The notes beneath the pieces are model-generated. The model searched no databases, was not told the DNA's origin, and saw nothing but the letters and a program-made list of their open reading frames with translations. 64,000 nucleotides of DNA from Apus apus (Eukaryota > Chordata > Aves > Apodiformes > Apodidae), in the NCBI RefSeq assembly GCF_020740795.1, contig NC_067312.1, positions 48,493,905 to 48,557,904 on the forward strand. The letters run 5' to 3'. Made by a program: the position numbers and the translations under genes. Shown in pieces: positions 21,118 through 34,589 of this stretch. Positions within the stretch are counted from its first letter, which is position 1, and the number at the start of each line of letters is the position of its first letter.

Positions 21118-21846
21118 TGTCATGGTTTGACTCAAGATCGGCAATTAAACCAGAGTCAACAATGCTCTTGATTTGTTCCCCCTCCTCCGCCCCCCAGGCA
21201 GGGAAAGGAGAGCAACAACAAGGAGACTTCTGGATTGAAAACTAAACTAGACAGCTTTAATTAAACACTAACGATACAAGAAAATATCTACAATTCTATA
21301 CAGATGTGTTCAGAAATGCGCAAACCCCTATTGCCTGCCTCCCTTCCCCCAGGAATTCCCACAGCACTCTCCTTAGCTGTGAGCAGTCCTGAAAAGTACC
21401 AGAACTGCTGCTGGAGAGAGCACAGAGTGATGAGGGTTGAGGGATACAGAGCCTTGGGGTCAATGCTGATGGAGCTCTCCCTAGATGCCGGTCGTGGACA
21501 GAAGAGAAGGGAAGAAGCAGGAAGGAAGTTGTCTTCTGTAATCTCTGACCTTCCTTTGAGCTTATGTAGATACATGTATGGAATATCTTAGGCCAGTTTT
21601 GCTGTCCATCTAGGTCCATCTAGTTACAGATATGACTCTTCTGCCCCAGTAGCCTCTGCTGCAGCAGAGCTAAGAAGCGACCCTGGAGTCTCAGCAGTAA
21701 CATAAACATTACAGTGTTATCAGTTCACTAGCTGCAACACTTGCTGCTAGCTAAAAGAAAGCTAACTGAAAGAGGAAAAAACAAAACAAAACAACAAAAA
21801 ACCCAGTAAAATAAAAACTGGCTTCATCCTGGCTCAAACTAGGACA
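21118..21846 (-). repeat. Solo LTR of the ERV-L-like family, with 5-bp target duplication
   Basis: On the minus strand it starts TGTCCTAGTTTGAGCCAGG at 21846 and ends GAGTCAAACCATGACA at 21118, matching the 1801-2558 LTR. CTGCT precedes it (21113-21117) and CTGCT follows it (21847-21851), a perfect target duplication. It inserted independently of the plus-strand copies. Confidence 0.9.
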
Positions 21847-21851
21847 CTGCT

Positions 21852-22824
21852 GATGTTAGTCTGCTTAAGGTCAGCTTCTTTACAACACAAAAGAGACTTT
21901 AAATAATCTTTTATTCTAAGCCCAGAAGCTCTTCATTTTGCTAATTCCCAACATAGTTTCTTACTTTATAAATTGCAATTCTGCACTTGCATCTAATTCA
22001 TTTCATAGGTTTAGAACACATTCATAGATATACATATATGTATGTATATAAATATATACACATATCTCTCACTAAACTTTCAAAGCAAATTGTGTCTATA
22101 TTAAAGAAAACCAACATATATGTATGAAAAACCTGAGCTGCACCTCTTGTAGGATTTTTAGTTAGTCATAAAGCCGATTTATTACTTTGTTTTCTGTATT
22201 ACGTGTTCTCAGGTAATTAATCTCATTTTTTTTGCCCTGTAGGTTTTGTCTTCCTTTCTTCTTCAAGGGTATAGAACCCACTAATCTGTAGCCTAAGATG
22301 AAAAAGAAGCCTTTTATTATATTGGAGGTTAGACAGAAGAGACTTTATTAGCTATGTATTGTCTACTGCACTATAGACAATTAATAGGGCATTTTTTTCT
22401 AATTTTAGCAAACATGTCCCTTGTTAATCAAGTGGCCACAGCTCTTTGGCATTTTTAGTCAACACAGGGTATTTCTTCAGGCTGGGTGTGTTACCAGAGC
22501 TCTGTGAGCTTAGCTGAAAATTATTTACCCAACATGAGGTTAATGCTCTCATGTGTACATTCCCACTGAAACACTTCAGCTTTTGAGTCTCCTCCAACAG
22601 AAGACACAGACGTAATGAAAGGCAGAAGTCAACAGTTTCAGGTCAGTTTCCAAATGACTTTCCATACTGATGCATAGGAGAAATGAAAGTCTCACCACTT
22701 CTTTCACTTCCTGGACCCCTGCTTATCTGAACATTGTGGAAACAACAGTTTGTGGAAGAGTGGTTTCGTGTGATGCAAGAGTTCACATTTGGAAATTTAA
22801 TGTGATATTAAATACACATCTTAC
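21852..22824. other. Intergenic, no gene seen
   Basis: AT-rich sequence with a TA/TG-rich patch at about 22025-22075 (ATACATATATGTATGTATAT). No exon was recognised. Confidence 0.55.
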
Positions 22825-23165
22825 CTTAGGGTGAGATCACTGGGGGTTTTCTGTCAAGCTTATAAAAAATGTTCTTATTTAAGTCTGTGGGGCTTGAGAA
22901 AACTTTTAAAATGTGCTGTACCATAGCAGCGGCCGCTCCTCTGTGAGAGGCAGCACCACGTGTGACCCTCGGGCTCATCCAACAGCTCCTCCAGACTGGG
23001 GGGAAGTTGCGGAAGCACCTGACAGCCGGTAGCCCCGATACCTGCCCGTGACACATACGATCTGCTGCTTTTCTCCCTATTTCTCTTTTCTTCCTCCCCT
23101 GCACATTGCCTCAGCAGTTTGCACAGTCCCACTGACTCCCCTCCAGCTTCGCAGACCCTCAAGTC
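22825..23165 (-). other. CpG-enriched block with a donor-like end, function unknown
   Basis: This block is GC-richer than its surroundings and holds about ten CpGs in ~230 bp, including GCGGCCGC near 22928. On the minus strand it stays open in two overlapping frames for ~90 residues and ends at a good splice-donor match (CCTAAG|GTAAGA, GT at 22824-22823). I do not recognise any protein. It could be an unannotated non-coding first exon, a repeat remnant or chance. It lies beyond the proposed 3' end of ST8SIA4. Confidence 0.25.
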
Positions 23166-23584
23166 TGAATGCTTATCAGTTCTGAAGTCCTGAGGCTAGC
23201 CACTTCTCCTTGTCTCCTTTATGATTTGCCTGACAGGTCAGCGTCTCCATGTACTTTATTGCTTCCCTTTCAGTGTCCCATTTGACAAGGTCCTCAATCA
23301 GGTAATCTTACTGCAATAAACACTCCTGCACTCCATATATTATTATGAGTTAGTGTGACTTACCAGTTTTGGTTCTCATCACTGCCTTCTTTATCATTTC
23401 TCGGTCAGGTTTGTCTCTCTCTGTTCTTGTTTATGGCTTCCTCCTTTTCTTAATATCCCCTTTTGTATTGAGAAAGTCCTTAAGACACCTTAAAGGAGAA
23501 GACACTCACCCTCCACATACCGTTACAGTTAGCCCATAACTGAAAAAATATCACGTGTGTTACAACAAAATGCAGAACAAGATA

Positions 23585-26500
23585 TAGAAGAAAAAATTAA
23601 AAAAATTTATTTTTCAGTATACAAATAAAAACCCAATCCCCGTAGCTGTACTTGAAATAATATTAAAAGTGTCAAACATAACAATCCTGACAAAATATAT
23701 ATCAGTACTTTAAAACACTGAAATCGTATTACATATGATCAGTAGCAACAGTACTGTGCAGGAATTAAGGTCTCTGTAAACACTTTATTTTATCTACAAT
23801 TAGAATAATTGTGCTATTCCCAACACAAAGCAACAGTGCTCTTCAAAATAAATAATGTGCAATTTCAGAGTTATATCCTGAAATATGCTAATCTAGATCC
23901 CCATTTAATCCTGGATGTGTCTCTCCCAGGAAAGTCACTGTAAGGAGTGCTTAGCACGTTGATGAAATACTAAAATTAGGTACCTGTTTTTCTTCAAATT
24001 GCAGACAATTAGAGAAAAGGTGGTAACCTAAAGCACATATTGATTATATTGTTTAACAAAAGAAGTGTACACTTTTGTACATCAGCTTGTGTAAACCAGC
24101 CAAGTTTTGAAAGGTTTAGCAGATCTTGTATCTGAAGAGTGGCTCAGAGCTGTGGAAGAGAGAACTCTTCCAAAGCTGAAAACTTAACAAACGCATTTAT
24201 CTATTATTTTTATAAAATATGAAAGACTGCCACAGAAACACTAACATGTACACTAATAAACAATTTACAAGTAATGTATCTGAATTAAATCAAGTTGTCC
24301 AATGTAAAGCTGCCATAAGATTCAGAAAAATATACAGTCTGCTGCCTTGATGTAGCTCCCAGTTCTTATTTTTAACATTCTTTCAGGAACTGTATCTGGC
24401 AATTGATATGAATGATGTGAGGATAAATTTGAGGAACACTCCACTGATGAGCATTCCTCAGTTGTTCCTCAACAGGGCTGATATAATTTCAGAATTAGCA
24501 ATTCTTTTTATCCCATCTACTTCATAGTGCTGAATGACAAATGTGGTAATCATAATAAACCTGTTTAACTGACCTGTGCTGCAGGCAGCACAGGAAGTGT
24601 TAATCTATACAAACAACAGAAATAATCCAAGGCAGCTATGGAGGATTAAGCTGTTGACTGTGGCCCAGTGAAGGACCCTAAGTTAAAATTTATTCCACTC
24701 TAAAGTCCCTATACAGTAATTAAGCCTTAAAGCAATGTCTCAGGTCTGCTATAGGGATAAAGAGTCATACAGTGGAAGTAATTTGGTTTTTTTCATTCAC
24801 AACCTGGGCTGCCTCAGTAGAAATGCAGAAGGAGCCTCAGAGCAACACAGAGCCGGGAGTAGAGAAAGGGTGTCTGCAATGAGTCCACTGGTACAGCTTC
24901 CCAGCAGTGAGAGGGCTAAGAACCAAGGCTGTGTAACCTATGAGGAAAATCTCTGGGCATGTCCCCTCAGGTCACCCTAAAGTAACCAGTAACTGCTGGT
25001 TAAAAAACACCCCAAAACAGATAATTTTAAGCACAACAGACTGCACACCAGGGAGCCTCAGAAGCTTTGGGTGCCACATGCACACAGATCTTACACATGA
25101 GCAATAGAGTAAAATGGCTTCTAGTGTTTGCTAATAAATTGCATCACCAAAGACTACAACTGCTACTTGCCTCAGAATATGGTTTGAAACCTATCACTCA
25201 CTACATTACACCTCAGCTCAGGATGAAGCTGAGCCAGGTGAGACAGGACACAGGTTAGTGAGGAGTCCTATGCTTTTGGTAGGGAAACACCCCTGGGTGT
25301 CAGTTTGAGGGGAGAGTGCTATGGGAAAGATAATTGTGGATGACAGAAGGGAGCCATAAGACCATGGCTCATGGTGCCAGAAGTGTGCAATATTGAAAAT
25401 GGAAAGCCTGCAGGAGATGAGGTTAAGGCTCTGTTTTGAGGAGGTATGGACAAACCCTGTTGCCTAGAAAGTAGGGGCTACTGTTTTGTCTTGTGCCAAA
25501 CTATGTCAGAAAAACTCTGCCCTTGTATGTAGCTTGTGTACTAAAATTAACTTCACTTACAGAAAGTGAACCTTGCAAAACAGGCTCAGGCCAAATTTTT
25601 CTTCAACTGCTGATTTCTAAGGACAAACTTAGACAATTTATGTCTCATTGTTATTATTCAATTACACAAGTAATTTTTTTTCTACTACAATAGGAGTAAG
25701 AGTGTCTCCATCTACTTTGCTTCCAGAGAAATAATCAATTGGTGTTTTAAAACCTTCCCTCAGGTAAAAAAATTCACCTGTTAATTAATATTTCAATTTA
25801 ATTCAATTCTGTTTTTGTTGATAGCCTGACATTAGAGAGAAAAAGATGCTTTTCCAAAGATAAAGCTAAACAGATGCTTCTCAGAGCTTCTGTGAGACTG
25901 GCACATGTGAATTCTTTATCTAAATAATGTCAATATATAAAAATTAAGTTTTAAAAGATCAACAGCAGCAAACCTCTAACAGAAATAAAACAGGAATATA
26001 CCCACCTTCAATAAGCCTTGTCATAAACTGCAAGCTTACACAGTGTACAAACTACACCCTCTGGCTTATCAACAACAAATTAAACACATTCTGGTCTGTG
26101 TTGCTGTTTAGTTCTTTGTGATGCTTTAATTTTAGTGATCATGTTAGGACAACATCCCAAACCTTAGTATATAGCTAAAGTAAACTGCCCTAGGTAGGAG
26201 AGACTGGTCAATAGGGAAATATGTTACTGTGTCTTACATGTAGCAGAATGACTTACTATTTCCCAACAACTTTTGGCAAAACTGCAAGGGAATGATTTAG
26301 TTACTAAATTTGCGTAAGCACAGACCTCTAATCATGCATAATGAAATACACGTGAACTTAAGAGGAAAAATTGGTAATAAATGCATTTTTAGCCTGCAAA
26401 TGTTGGTAGGTGTTGTGCTACATATGAAATCGCTCAAGCTAGTTCAAAATTCTATTGATACAATTAATATCATATTTGGAGATGAGGACCTAATGTAGAG

Positions 26501-28071
26501 CTTAAAAGATAACAAGATAATACCCATGCATTGGATCTGCATGGCTCCTCTTTAGCCTTGCTTGACTGGAAAATGGTTAAACAATGGCATTCTTAATTCA
26601 CCTGCTCCCTCAGTGCTGAAATATAACATATGCAGACAGGTTTTGTATCTTAGTATATGCTGTACTGACACTTCATCCCTTCCCAGCCTCCTGTGATTTC
26701 TTGCTCTCTTTTTTGAAATAAGAGAGTGAAATAATTCTTCATTTTTTTGATAAACAAACTGATTCTCAGGAAAATCACTGTGAGATAAAGGAGCTCTGTG
26801 TTAATTCAGTCAATTACATACCAGAACATTAAGATGATACAAACAGGTATCCATCACATCATCCAACACTATTAGAAATTTAATTTTTAAAAGTAATTTT
26901 ATATATGTATATATATATTATTTTTTCTTTAGAGGTGTTCCAATGTCACCTGAGTTCCCTTAGACTTTGTGTTTAACTTTCAATCAAGAATAAAAATTGT
27001 CTATTCATATATATTTGACTGTATGAAATACTAGTTTACTCCTAAAGATTTTTCTGATTAAATTCTACATGCAAAGTCAGTAAAGAGACTTTGTTTTGAG
27101 ATGCTTACTTCAAAAACTCAAATTACATAAATCATGTTTTCCCTTCAGTAGCAAAGGAAAATCATACTAAATCTACAGCACTTCTTCAAAGAAAGAAAAC
27201 TTTTTTATAGGAGTAATCTTTGGTACCAAAAATAAAGGCACCTTCTTGTATGTTTTCAAATATGAGCACAACAGAACAAACTTATCTTTAAAACTGGATC
27301 AAAAAGACCTATGAGTGGTTCCATGTAGAGGAAACTAGTGGTAGCTAGAAAACAATTGGGACATTAAGGGTCATGTGACAGCAGGATACAACACAGTAAA
27401 AAGTGATAAAATATTTGACTCTTCCGTCCACCCTCAATTTTTTTCCTAAGACAATTCCATAACATATATACTTCTAATTATTCATAACATTCTCAAAACC
27501 CTTTAAGGGCTCCAATACTCAAAAGCAATCGAACCCAACTAACAGCAATAAGAGAAACAGCAAGAAAAACTGTTAAAAGGCATGATCAGAAAGAGTACTG
27601 TGACTGAAGGCATTTACTGATTTGTTTCATCTTAGGGACATCAGTATCTAGTTGGTTCCATTGTGACATTTTCTATCCAGGCCTGGTTTATTTGGTCAAG
27701 AAAATATTCCATCCACTGGGGATTTCTTCTGTGGGCTGTCTGACCACGGTGGCAAATCAGCAGTAAGCAGGCTATATTTTTCTTCTTTCATTCATGATGA
27801 ATATGTCAGTGGCTCCTGTAAACACTACTGAGTATACATTCAAGCTCAGTTCTTAGTGAAAGTGGCACTTACTGGAACTCTTGCAGTCAAGATAGCTTAG
27901 TTGTATAGCACTCTACAGGTATAATAGCTGGTTATGTACTTCTCATAAAAGTCCTTTTTTCTGCTGGTTAGTGGGTACTGTGACATATCCTTATTGGATC
28001 CCACTACCATTTCAGAACATATTTATGATGAAATGTGTATTCTGTACTTCTTACTGTAATTTACATGTACT
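23585..28071 (-). other. ST8SIA4: ST8SIA4 3'UTR (inferred extent)
   Basis: The sequence after the ST8SIA4 stop runs about 4.5 kb with no CR1, LTR or coding exon. AATAAA on the minus strand at 23611-23606 is a plausible main polyadenylation signal, with cleavage at about 23585. The length agrees with the multi-kilobase 3'UTR known for this gene in mammals. Other AATAAA-type motifs within the span could give shorter forms. The far end is inference; RNA reads would settle it. Confidence 0.5.
23606..23611 (-). terminator. ST8SIA4: Candidate ST8SIA4 polyadenylation signal AATAAA
   Basis: TTTATT on the plus strand is AATAAA on the gene strand, followed by U/A-rich sequence. It is about 4.46 kb after the stop codon. 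It was chosen because its distance suits the known long 3'UTR; the motif alone is common. Confidence 0.4.
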
Positions 28072-28354
28072 TTATTTCTGTCCGCATTTCCCTGTTGTTA
28101 ATTTAAGTGCTCCTCTGTTATGCAACACATACAACGTTTTAAACTCTAATGGCATCCTGTGAGGACTGGCATTAGAAAAGTATCGATACTTCAGATCATC
28201 ATAATAGTGATACTTCACTGGTTTTCCATGTAAATCCTTTGGGAATGGCCAAAATCCATACAGGTGAATTTCATCACAAAATCTAGTGGCAAGAGTATAC
28301 ATGAGGAGACCAGTGCTGGGTCGTTTAATGTGGACCTTGTTCGTCAGCCAGTAG
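28072..28354 (-). CDS. ST8SIA4: ST8SIA4 last coding exon (residues 267-359)
   Basis: ST8SIA4 is a Golgi type II membrane enzyme that builds alpha-2,8 polysialic acid on NCAM and a few other glycoproteins from CMP-sialic acid. This exon follows a good acceptor (TTTCTTTGCAG, AG at 28356-28355). Its first base completes Gly266, and it ends at TAA (28074-28072). It holds the end of the polysialyltransferase domain ([11 protein letters not shown]), sialylmotif S (RPSTGLLMY ... LYGFWPF) with Cys292, motif III HYYD (315-318), motif VS with His331 and Glu336, and Cys356 near the C-terminus. Cys292 and Cys356 pair with Cys142 and Cys156 in the family. The tail GKCGQK gives the normal 359-residue length. 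All key residues are intact, so the gene looks functional. Numbering follows the mammalian protein. Confidence 0.97.
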
Positions 28355-30186
28355 CTGCAAAGAAAGAAAAAGCATATTAAGGATCTCTCATACAACTTCA
28401 TGTGAATAAATCCTGTAAACTTATTTTGTCTATTATGCATTCATTTTACACTATAAAAGAGCAAGTGTTTCCTTCTCTCTAAATTGAGATAGTAAATTGC
28501 ACATTGTTTTGGCCCACCTTTAATCCATCTAGACAAAGAGAAGTGAAACCTTATTTAACACTGTGCTGAATAAAAGCTGGCCAGCTAAGGTTCTTCGTTC
28601 AGGCTTTAGCCCTAACAAAAAGTCACGATACCTGCAAATACTAGAAAAGTGCAGTTAACATACCCAGCCAGAACAGTCAACAGTCTACAAACTTTGACCT
28701 ATTGCACTATCCAATTCACCTCAACCCATCAGCCCTAAGCAGAATATTTCATTTGCCTAGTGGTTAATTCACAAACTGCTTCTCTAAATCTAAAGGAAAT
28801 GGAAATAATAAGCATAACACCTTGAGAATGTAACTTCCAGAAGTAAACAGAAGTGAAGCTTTAATTATTTTGCTTGTAAGTACATAAAGCTTCCTGTTTG
28901 CTAATGGTGGTCTGCAGAAAAACAAATTATTGCACTAATAGTTTTAGAAAGGTTTTGTGGTTTTGTTTTGTACTCAACAGTACACAGATTCAGCTGAAGC
29001 TGCAGAACAGTTTTCCTGAGCCAGAAACAACATCTGGTTGTGGTTTCAGAAACTACAGAGAGTTTTCAAAGAAGCAAATGGTGGGTAGGTGCAGAAGGAA
29101 CATGAGAATTGAACAGGATTCCAGCATGTACCTCATGTACCTCCAAGATCTGCCATCAACACTGCTTTAAAACCCCAAAATTAAAAATTAAAACTGAATT
29201 AAAATAGTGCCAGCCTATTACTGGTAAAATGCTTATCACAAACCTGATTCAATATAAAGCTTGTTAGTACTTAATAGAAATAAAAAAGGGTATTTAGAAA
29301 ATTAAATCTGGTCATTCAGCTGGTTCAGATAACCAGCAGCCAAACACACATTTGTACTACTCAAACTGTGGGAATGAGCAGCTTCATGTAAGAGATGTAA
29401 GTGAGCTGTTACATAGTGTGACCATACAAACATAAAGCATTGCATTGTATCACTATATTCTTTGTTAGTTGTAGGCCTGTTCTACCATAAACTAGAGAGA
29501 GAGTAAAGGGAGGCTCATATGACCACATTTACCCTAATGCTAAACAGCTCACAATAAGGCTGAAACTCTGATTATACAAAATTGCTTTAAAGGCATTTAG
29601 TAGTGCAGCAGGAGGAACATTCCAGCCACCACTGAGGCAGGATATAAAAAATATCTCTTTAATCAAAGCCTCAGATGCTCTGCAACACTAAAAATAACCA
29701 TCCCATTGAAACTGGCCTTTTCAGTTTCTCTTTGCCAAAACCATAAACCTAAAAAGGCTGATGTCTTTGACTCAGAGATACACATGCATGTAAAAGGCTT
29801 TTGGGGTTGGGTTTTGGTTTTTCATTTTTTTTGGTTGGTGGGTGGTTGTGTTTTTTTGCATTGCACTCAGTTTCTTTTTTGAAAGCTGAAGGACTCTGCA
29901 AGCAGAAAGCAGTTACAGGCCGAGTGGTTGCTTCTCCAAAGCAAAAAGAGGGAATTTTGTTTGTCACTAAAAAAGAGGATGGTAAAAAGCATATTTAAGA
30001 AGCAAATGCAATGGCAAATTGTACATATTAAAATGTAAGTTGCAATTAAAAATCATCTTGCATATAATTATTTCATTGTATTAATACATTTGAGTTTCTG
30101 AGACAGGATTTCTGAGGTAGAATGCTAAGTAGCTTGCTCCCTACACTAAGAAACTACAACATGTATTGTCTCAGGCAAGAAAAACC
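28355..30186. other. ST8SIA4 intron 4, part: no other feature
   Basis: The intron between the exons at 28354 and 48555 spans 20.2 kb (28355-48554), with GTAAGT donor and CAG acceptor on the minus strand. This part shows only AT-rich sequence and a T/G-rich low-complexity patch at 29800-29880. Confidence 0.7.
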
Positions 30187-30355
30187 TGGTATCACAGAAA
30201 TCACAGAATGTTAGGGGTTGGAAGGGACCTCGAAAGATCCTCTAGTTCAACCTCTCTGTCAGAGCAGGATCACCTAGAGTAGGTTACACAGGAATGTGTC
30301 CAGGTGGGTTTTGAATGTCTCAGAGAAGGAGACTCCACAACCTCTCTGGGTATGA
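30187..30355 (-). repeat. CR1 LINE 3' end fragment
   Basis: The plus-strand text CACAGAATGTTAGGGGTTGG, GGGACCTCGAAAGATCCTC and CACAGGAATGTGTCCAGGTG is the reverse of a CR1 3' end of the same lineage as the 34531 copy. Only ~170 bases remain. Confidence 0.9.
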
Positions 30356-33300
30356 CAAAATGTTCATTAACAATCACCATGTGCAAAGCTACCCCCTCCC
30401 ATGTCAAGTGGATTTGAAAGGAATCTAGTTTTTAAAAATGCAAGAGTGGGTCTAACTAGATAAGACTCTTCAACCAAACAGCCAACGTTTCTCTTGAAAG
30501 CCGTGTCACACTAAGAACAGTGTATTTTGTTTGAACAAAAATGCTATTTAGCTAAAGGCTAGACAGGGAAAACAAATAATGTATTCTGACTGAAAAGCTA
30601 TAAGCATACTAATATGCACCAGACTGACTCCTGGACATTGCTAAGTGCTCAGAAACACAGAGGTAACTGGTTCAAATTTGTAAAATGAGCATTTAAAAAA
30701 CCTATGGAATTATTACTTTATGAAAGCATGACTACAACTTATAATTTATTAGAATTTTTCCTATGAAAATTGCAAAAGAATGTTACTCAAAGTTATGTAG
30801 CAGGACTCTCCATCTCTCAATATGCCTGCCTCAGTTTCCCTCTATGATTCACACTGCTTTTTGTCTCTCAGTTTTGTAGGCCCAAGCCTGGAGTGGAAAG
30901 ATTCCCATGAGAAAGTGAACAGCCTAGCAAACTCTGAGCTGGTAACAACCTTGAAAGGTACAAACAGAGGCCAAGTGGATATTCATAACTGCTCTCCAGT
31001 ATTTAAGAACATGGACCCCAGCCCAGCCACAACTAGGCCTTAAACAGGGCTAAAGTAAGAACAAACAGATAAACAAAAGAGTTTGCTTGGTGAGAACAGG
31101 GCCCTCTTGGATTTTTCTACTGTTTTCCTTTTATTCTCCAATGAGAGATTTTGGAGGCATGGCTAAATAGTTATATGACAGCACTCAATCCACTTTATTC
31201 TATAAAAGGCTTGTCCCATCTTTGATCAGGGGACTTCCATACACTTTCCCAGGAGGTATGCTGGACCTTCTCCTCTCCAGGGGGGACACCTGCCAGAGAG
31301 ACTAATTCTTGAGAATTAAGATCCGCTCAGGCATACACAGCTGTGACCGGGCAAGGGTGAGAGATATTAACTATTTCATTGTCTTCTTTAGCAAAATTAA
31401 TGTTATGTAATCTTCATCATTAAGTATAAGATTGTAGGATCCTTTCAGAGTGATAATTAATGTTCTAGGCCTAGTACAAAATTTGATAATAAGTAAATTG
31501 CTAGCATTTTAACGGTTAGCCTTTGTTTGATCTAACCATAAGTAGTAAAATTCAATGTTAAGACACCCTTTACATTCAACTTTCCATCTTCCAGTTTCCC
31601 TGCACTTTTACTGTACTTGTGCCTTCTATTTTGGAGAGTTAAAACCCCAACGTTATATGCAATACACATTGATCTGTGCAGAGACATCTTGTCTGCCATT
31701 CATCCCATCTGCAACAAGTTAATAACTTGCACTAATTCTAACTTGCACCACTAGATCTAGTCTTTCCTACTCATGTGAATATCTGTTCTTAGGCTAATGC
31801 CCAGTAAGCCTATTTCTGTAAGAGAAAAAATCCTATTACTAAATAAAATAAATATTAAATAAATCCTACTATTAATACTGCGGTTATAGATCAAACGAAG
31901 AAAAGAAGGAATTATGACAGTTGTGAAACAAAATAGCTAGCCAGTTCACTAAACTGTAAGATTACAGTTGAGAAAAAAAAAAAAAGGCTATGTTCATGCA
32001 TTTTGAAAATTTCTTTCAAAAGGAAAGGAAATACTTGTCACTTTACTGATTAAAGTCTTTAAACAAAAACTAAAATGTTTTGCAGTTACTTATGATTATG
32101 CTAAAAGTCATGGCATATTGCCAGTGTCTTTAAAAAGTTACCATCAGTAAAGTACTTAACAGTAATTTGGAGTGAGATCTTTAGTCTTAAGTCAAGCTAC
32201 ACAACTTCAAGTCATCAATATTCTAGAAATAACGTGTGTTTACATATTGGCACATATCCCAGATATCTCATGCGTGGAACTAGAAACTGAAAACATAAAG
32301 AGAAAGACAGATTTCCTCTTTCACCTGTTTCAGATTATGATCATGATACCAAAATAGCAATAATGGTTGAACAACAGAATTACCTAAACTAGGAAATCTC
32401 AGGCAAATTTTGCACTCTACAACAGCCTTTCTGTATTACCCTTGTCAGTGAGGAGTCTACTGCTCCCTACATGGATTCAGTAGGAAAAGGACAGATGTTT
32501 GCTACTAACATCAAAGACTTGAGATTTCAAATGCATAAGCCAAATCTTCCTCTACCCACAGCCTCTAAAACCTGTTCTTCTCCCTCCCTGGAATTCATTC
32601 AGTTCACCTTCTAATTGACTTCACAGCCAGTGTCATCTCCGTGGATATACTACCACTATGAAATGCCCCTGGTGACTCAGAGATACCCACAAACTACAGC
32701 AAATTAATTCCTCTGAGAACCCAAACCAAATCCCTTGCAGGCAGTGGAAATCCCAGTTGCCATCGGTGGTATACAGGTCAAGTGGTGTGTTTTGTTTCTA
32801 GTTCCAGCTTACAGCAATTCCCTGAAGATGGCCATGCTGCACAATCTTCTTGGCATACAGCCTCCACAGCATGGACAACAGTTAAACTTAAGAGGTTTAA
32901 TGCAGCCACGCTGTTTCCCATCTGGTGCAGGCATGTGTGCCTCACTGTTTAGAGAGAACACAGTGCAGCATCGAGGGAGGGATTTCCTGCTCATCCTGTG
33001 TTTATCAGCCCTCAGGGTTTCCCTTTAGTGATTTAAATGACTGCTAGTTCTGCAAAGCAGGATAAGAAGACACTCCGAGATTATTTTCTGAAAGCTTCTT
33101 GTCGTTGAGAGCTACGTTTTGAGAGCTTCTCTCTCTTGCCTCTTCTTCTGTAGTCTGACCCTTGCACTAAAGGGTGACACTAAACGTGAGCAAGGCCTCG
33201 TCTGTAAAGTTCAAGCCAAACATGAACCTTTCAATCTGCAAAGCCCACAGATGGATTTTACATTGTATGAGCAGTATGAAACAAACGGGAGGATACTGAC

Positions 33301-34530
33301 CTCTTAGCCCTTCTGTATGTTACATTTCAACAGAAGATGAACATTTTTATATAAGCATAAACGGTGCCACCTGTTGGTTTCAGTATGATTCTGATAAACC
33401 CACTACTTCCTCTCTGCCCACACTTCTGGCAAGTGCGCACACATTTATACTGAAATGGAAAAAAATAAAATTAAAAAAAAAACTCATGAGACTTCAGAAT
33501 GTTCTGAAACCAGCAGTTGCACTTTTTCTCAGTAGGTCTTGTCAGATCCCTTTACAGGCCTTTTTTGCAAGCTGCAATAGAAAATTATTACTTATTCTGG
33601 TTGGAAATTCCCCTGTATCCCACTGCTAGCCAATAAAATACAAAAAAGTTTAACATGAAAGGCAAGTTGTAGCAGTAACCTCCTCCAAGTCAATTTTCTT
33701 TGGTTTGGTAACTTCAGAGATAAAACGCCTAAATGCTTCTCAGCGCTTCTGACTTGAAGCACTTAATCTTTATCCATATATGCAAGAGTCAGGGCCTTAA
33801 ACCCATTAAAGCCTTCTTGAATAAATTAATGTGCACAAAAAGGGGAGGCTACAGAAGACCCTAAGTCCTACTGCTTCTTCCTATACTAACACCAGTGAAA
33901 GAGGATTTTTCCAGTGTTCACTGAAGGAGAGGACTTTGCATTAATTTTCACAATCTAATGACTTGGATTAAAAGGCAACTGACAGAACCTGGTGGCATCA
34001 TCTTTCATCTGTCATGGTCACCCATGAAGAACGAAATGCCATATTCTATTCTTGATCTAGCTCTGCCAATGCCAATGTGGTAGCTAGACCTGTAATACAG
34101 AATTAAAAAAAGAATAATAATCACACCCATAATATCCATTTCTGTCTTCTTTGGTCTGGACTTTTTGTTTTGTCCCTCTAACAGCTCCCCCCTAAAAAAA
34201 AATATATTAAAATAATAATAATAAAATAAAAAATCAAATCAGAAAAACAAGTTTAGTCCTTTAAATTTTCTATCCTTTTTCTTTTTTTTTTCTTTTTTTT
34301 TTCTCCAGATGAAGGGATCAATTTGGAATAAAATATTAATAAATATATTTAGAACTACTAGTGTTTGTCAAATGATAACATGGTATCATGAAAACTGTCC
34401 ACTCTTACGGAAAAGTTCAGGTGCAAAGGCATTTTTAGCCACATGGTAGCAGGCAAAAAGCTCAGAAGGGATACAGCCAGGAGAGCTACCTGAATATACC
34501 AAAGGGAAATGTCATCTATATAGCATATAG
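30356..34530. other. ST8SIA4 intron 4, part: no other feature
   Basis: AT-rich intron with A-rich, AAT-rich and T-rich tracts at about 31970-31985, 34195-34235 and 34270-34305. No exon or RNA gene was recognised. Confidence 0.6.
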
Positions 34531-34589
34531 AATCATAGAATCATAGAATCATAGAATCCTAGGGGTTGGAAGGGACCTCGAAAGATCAT

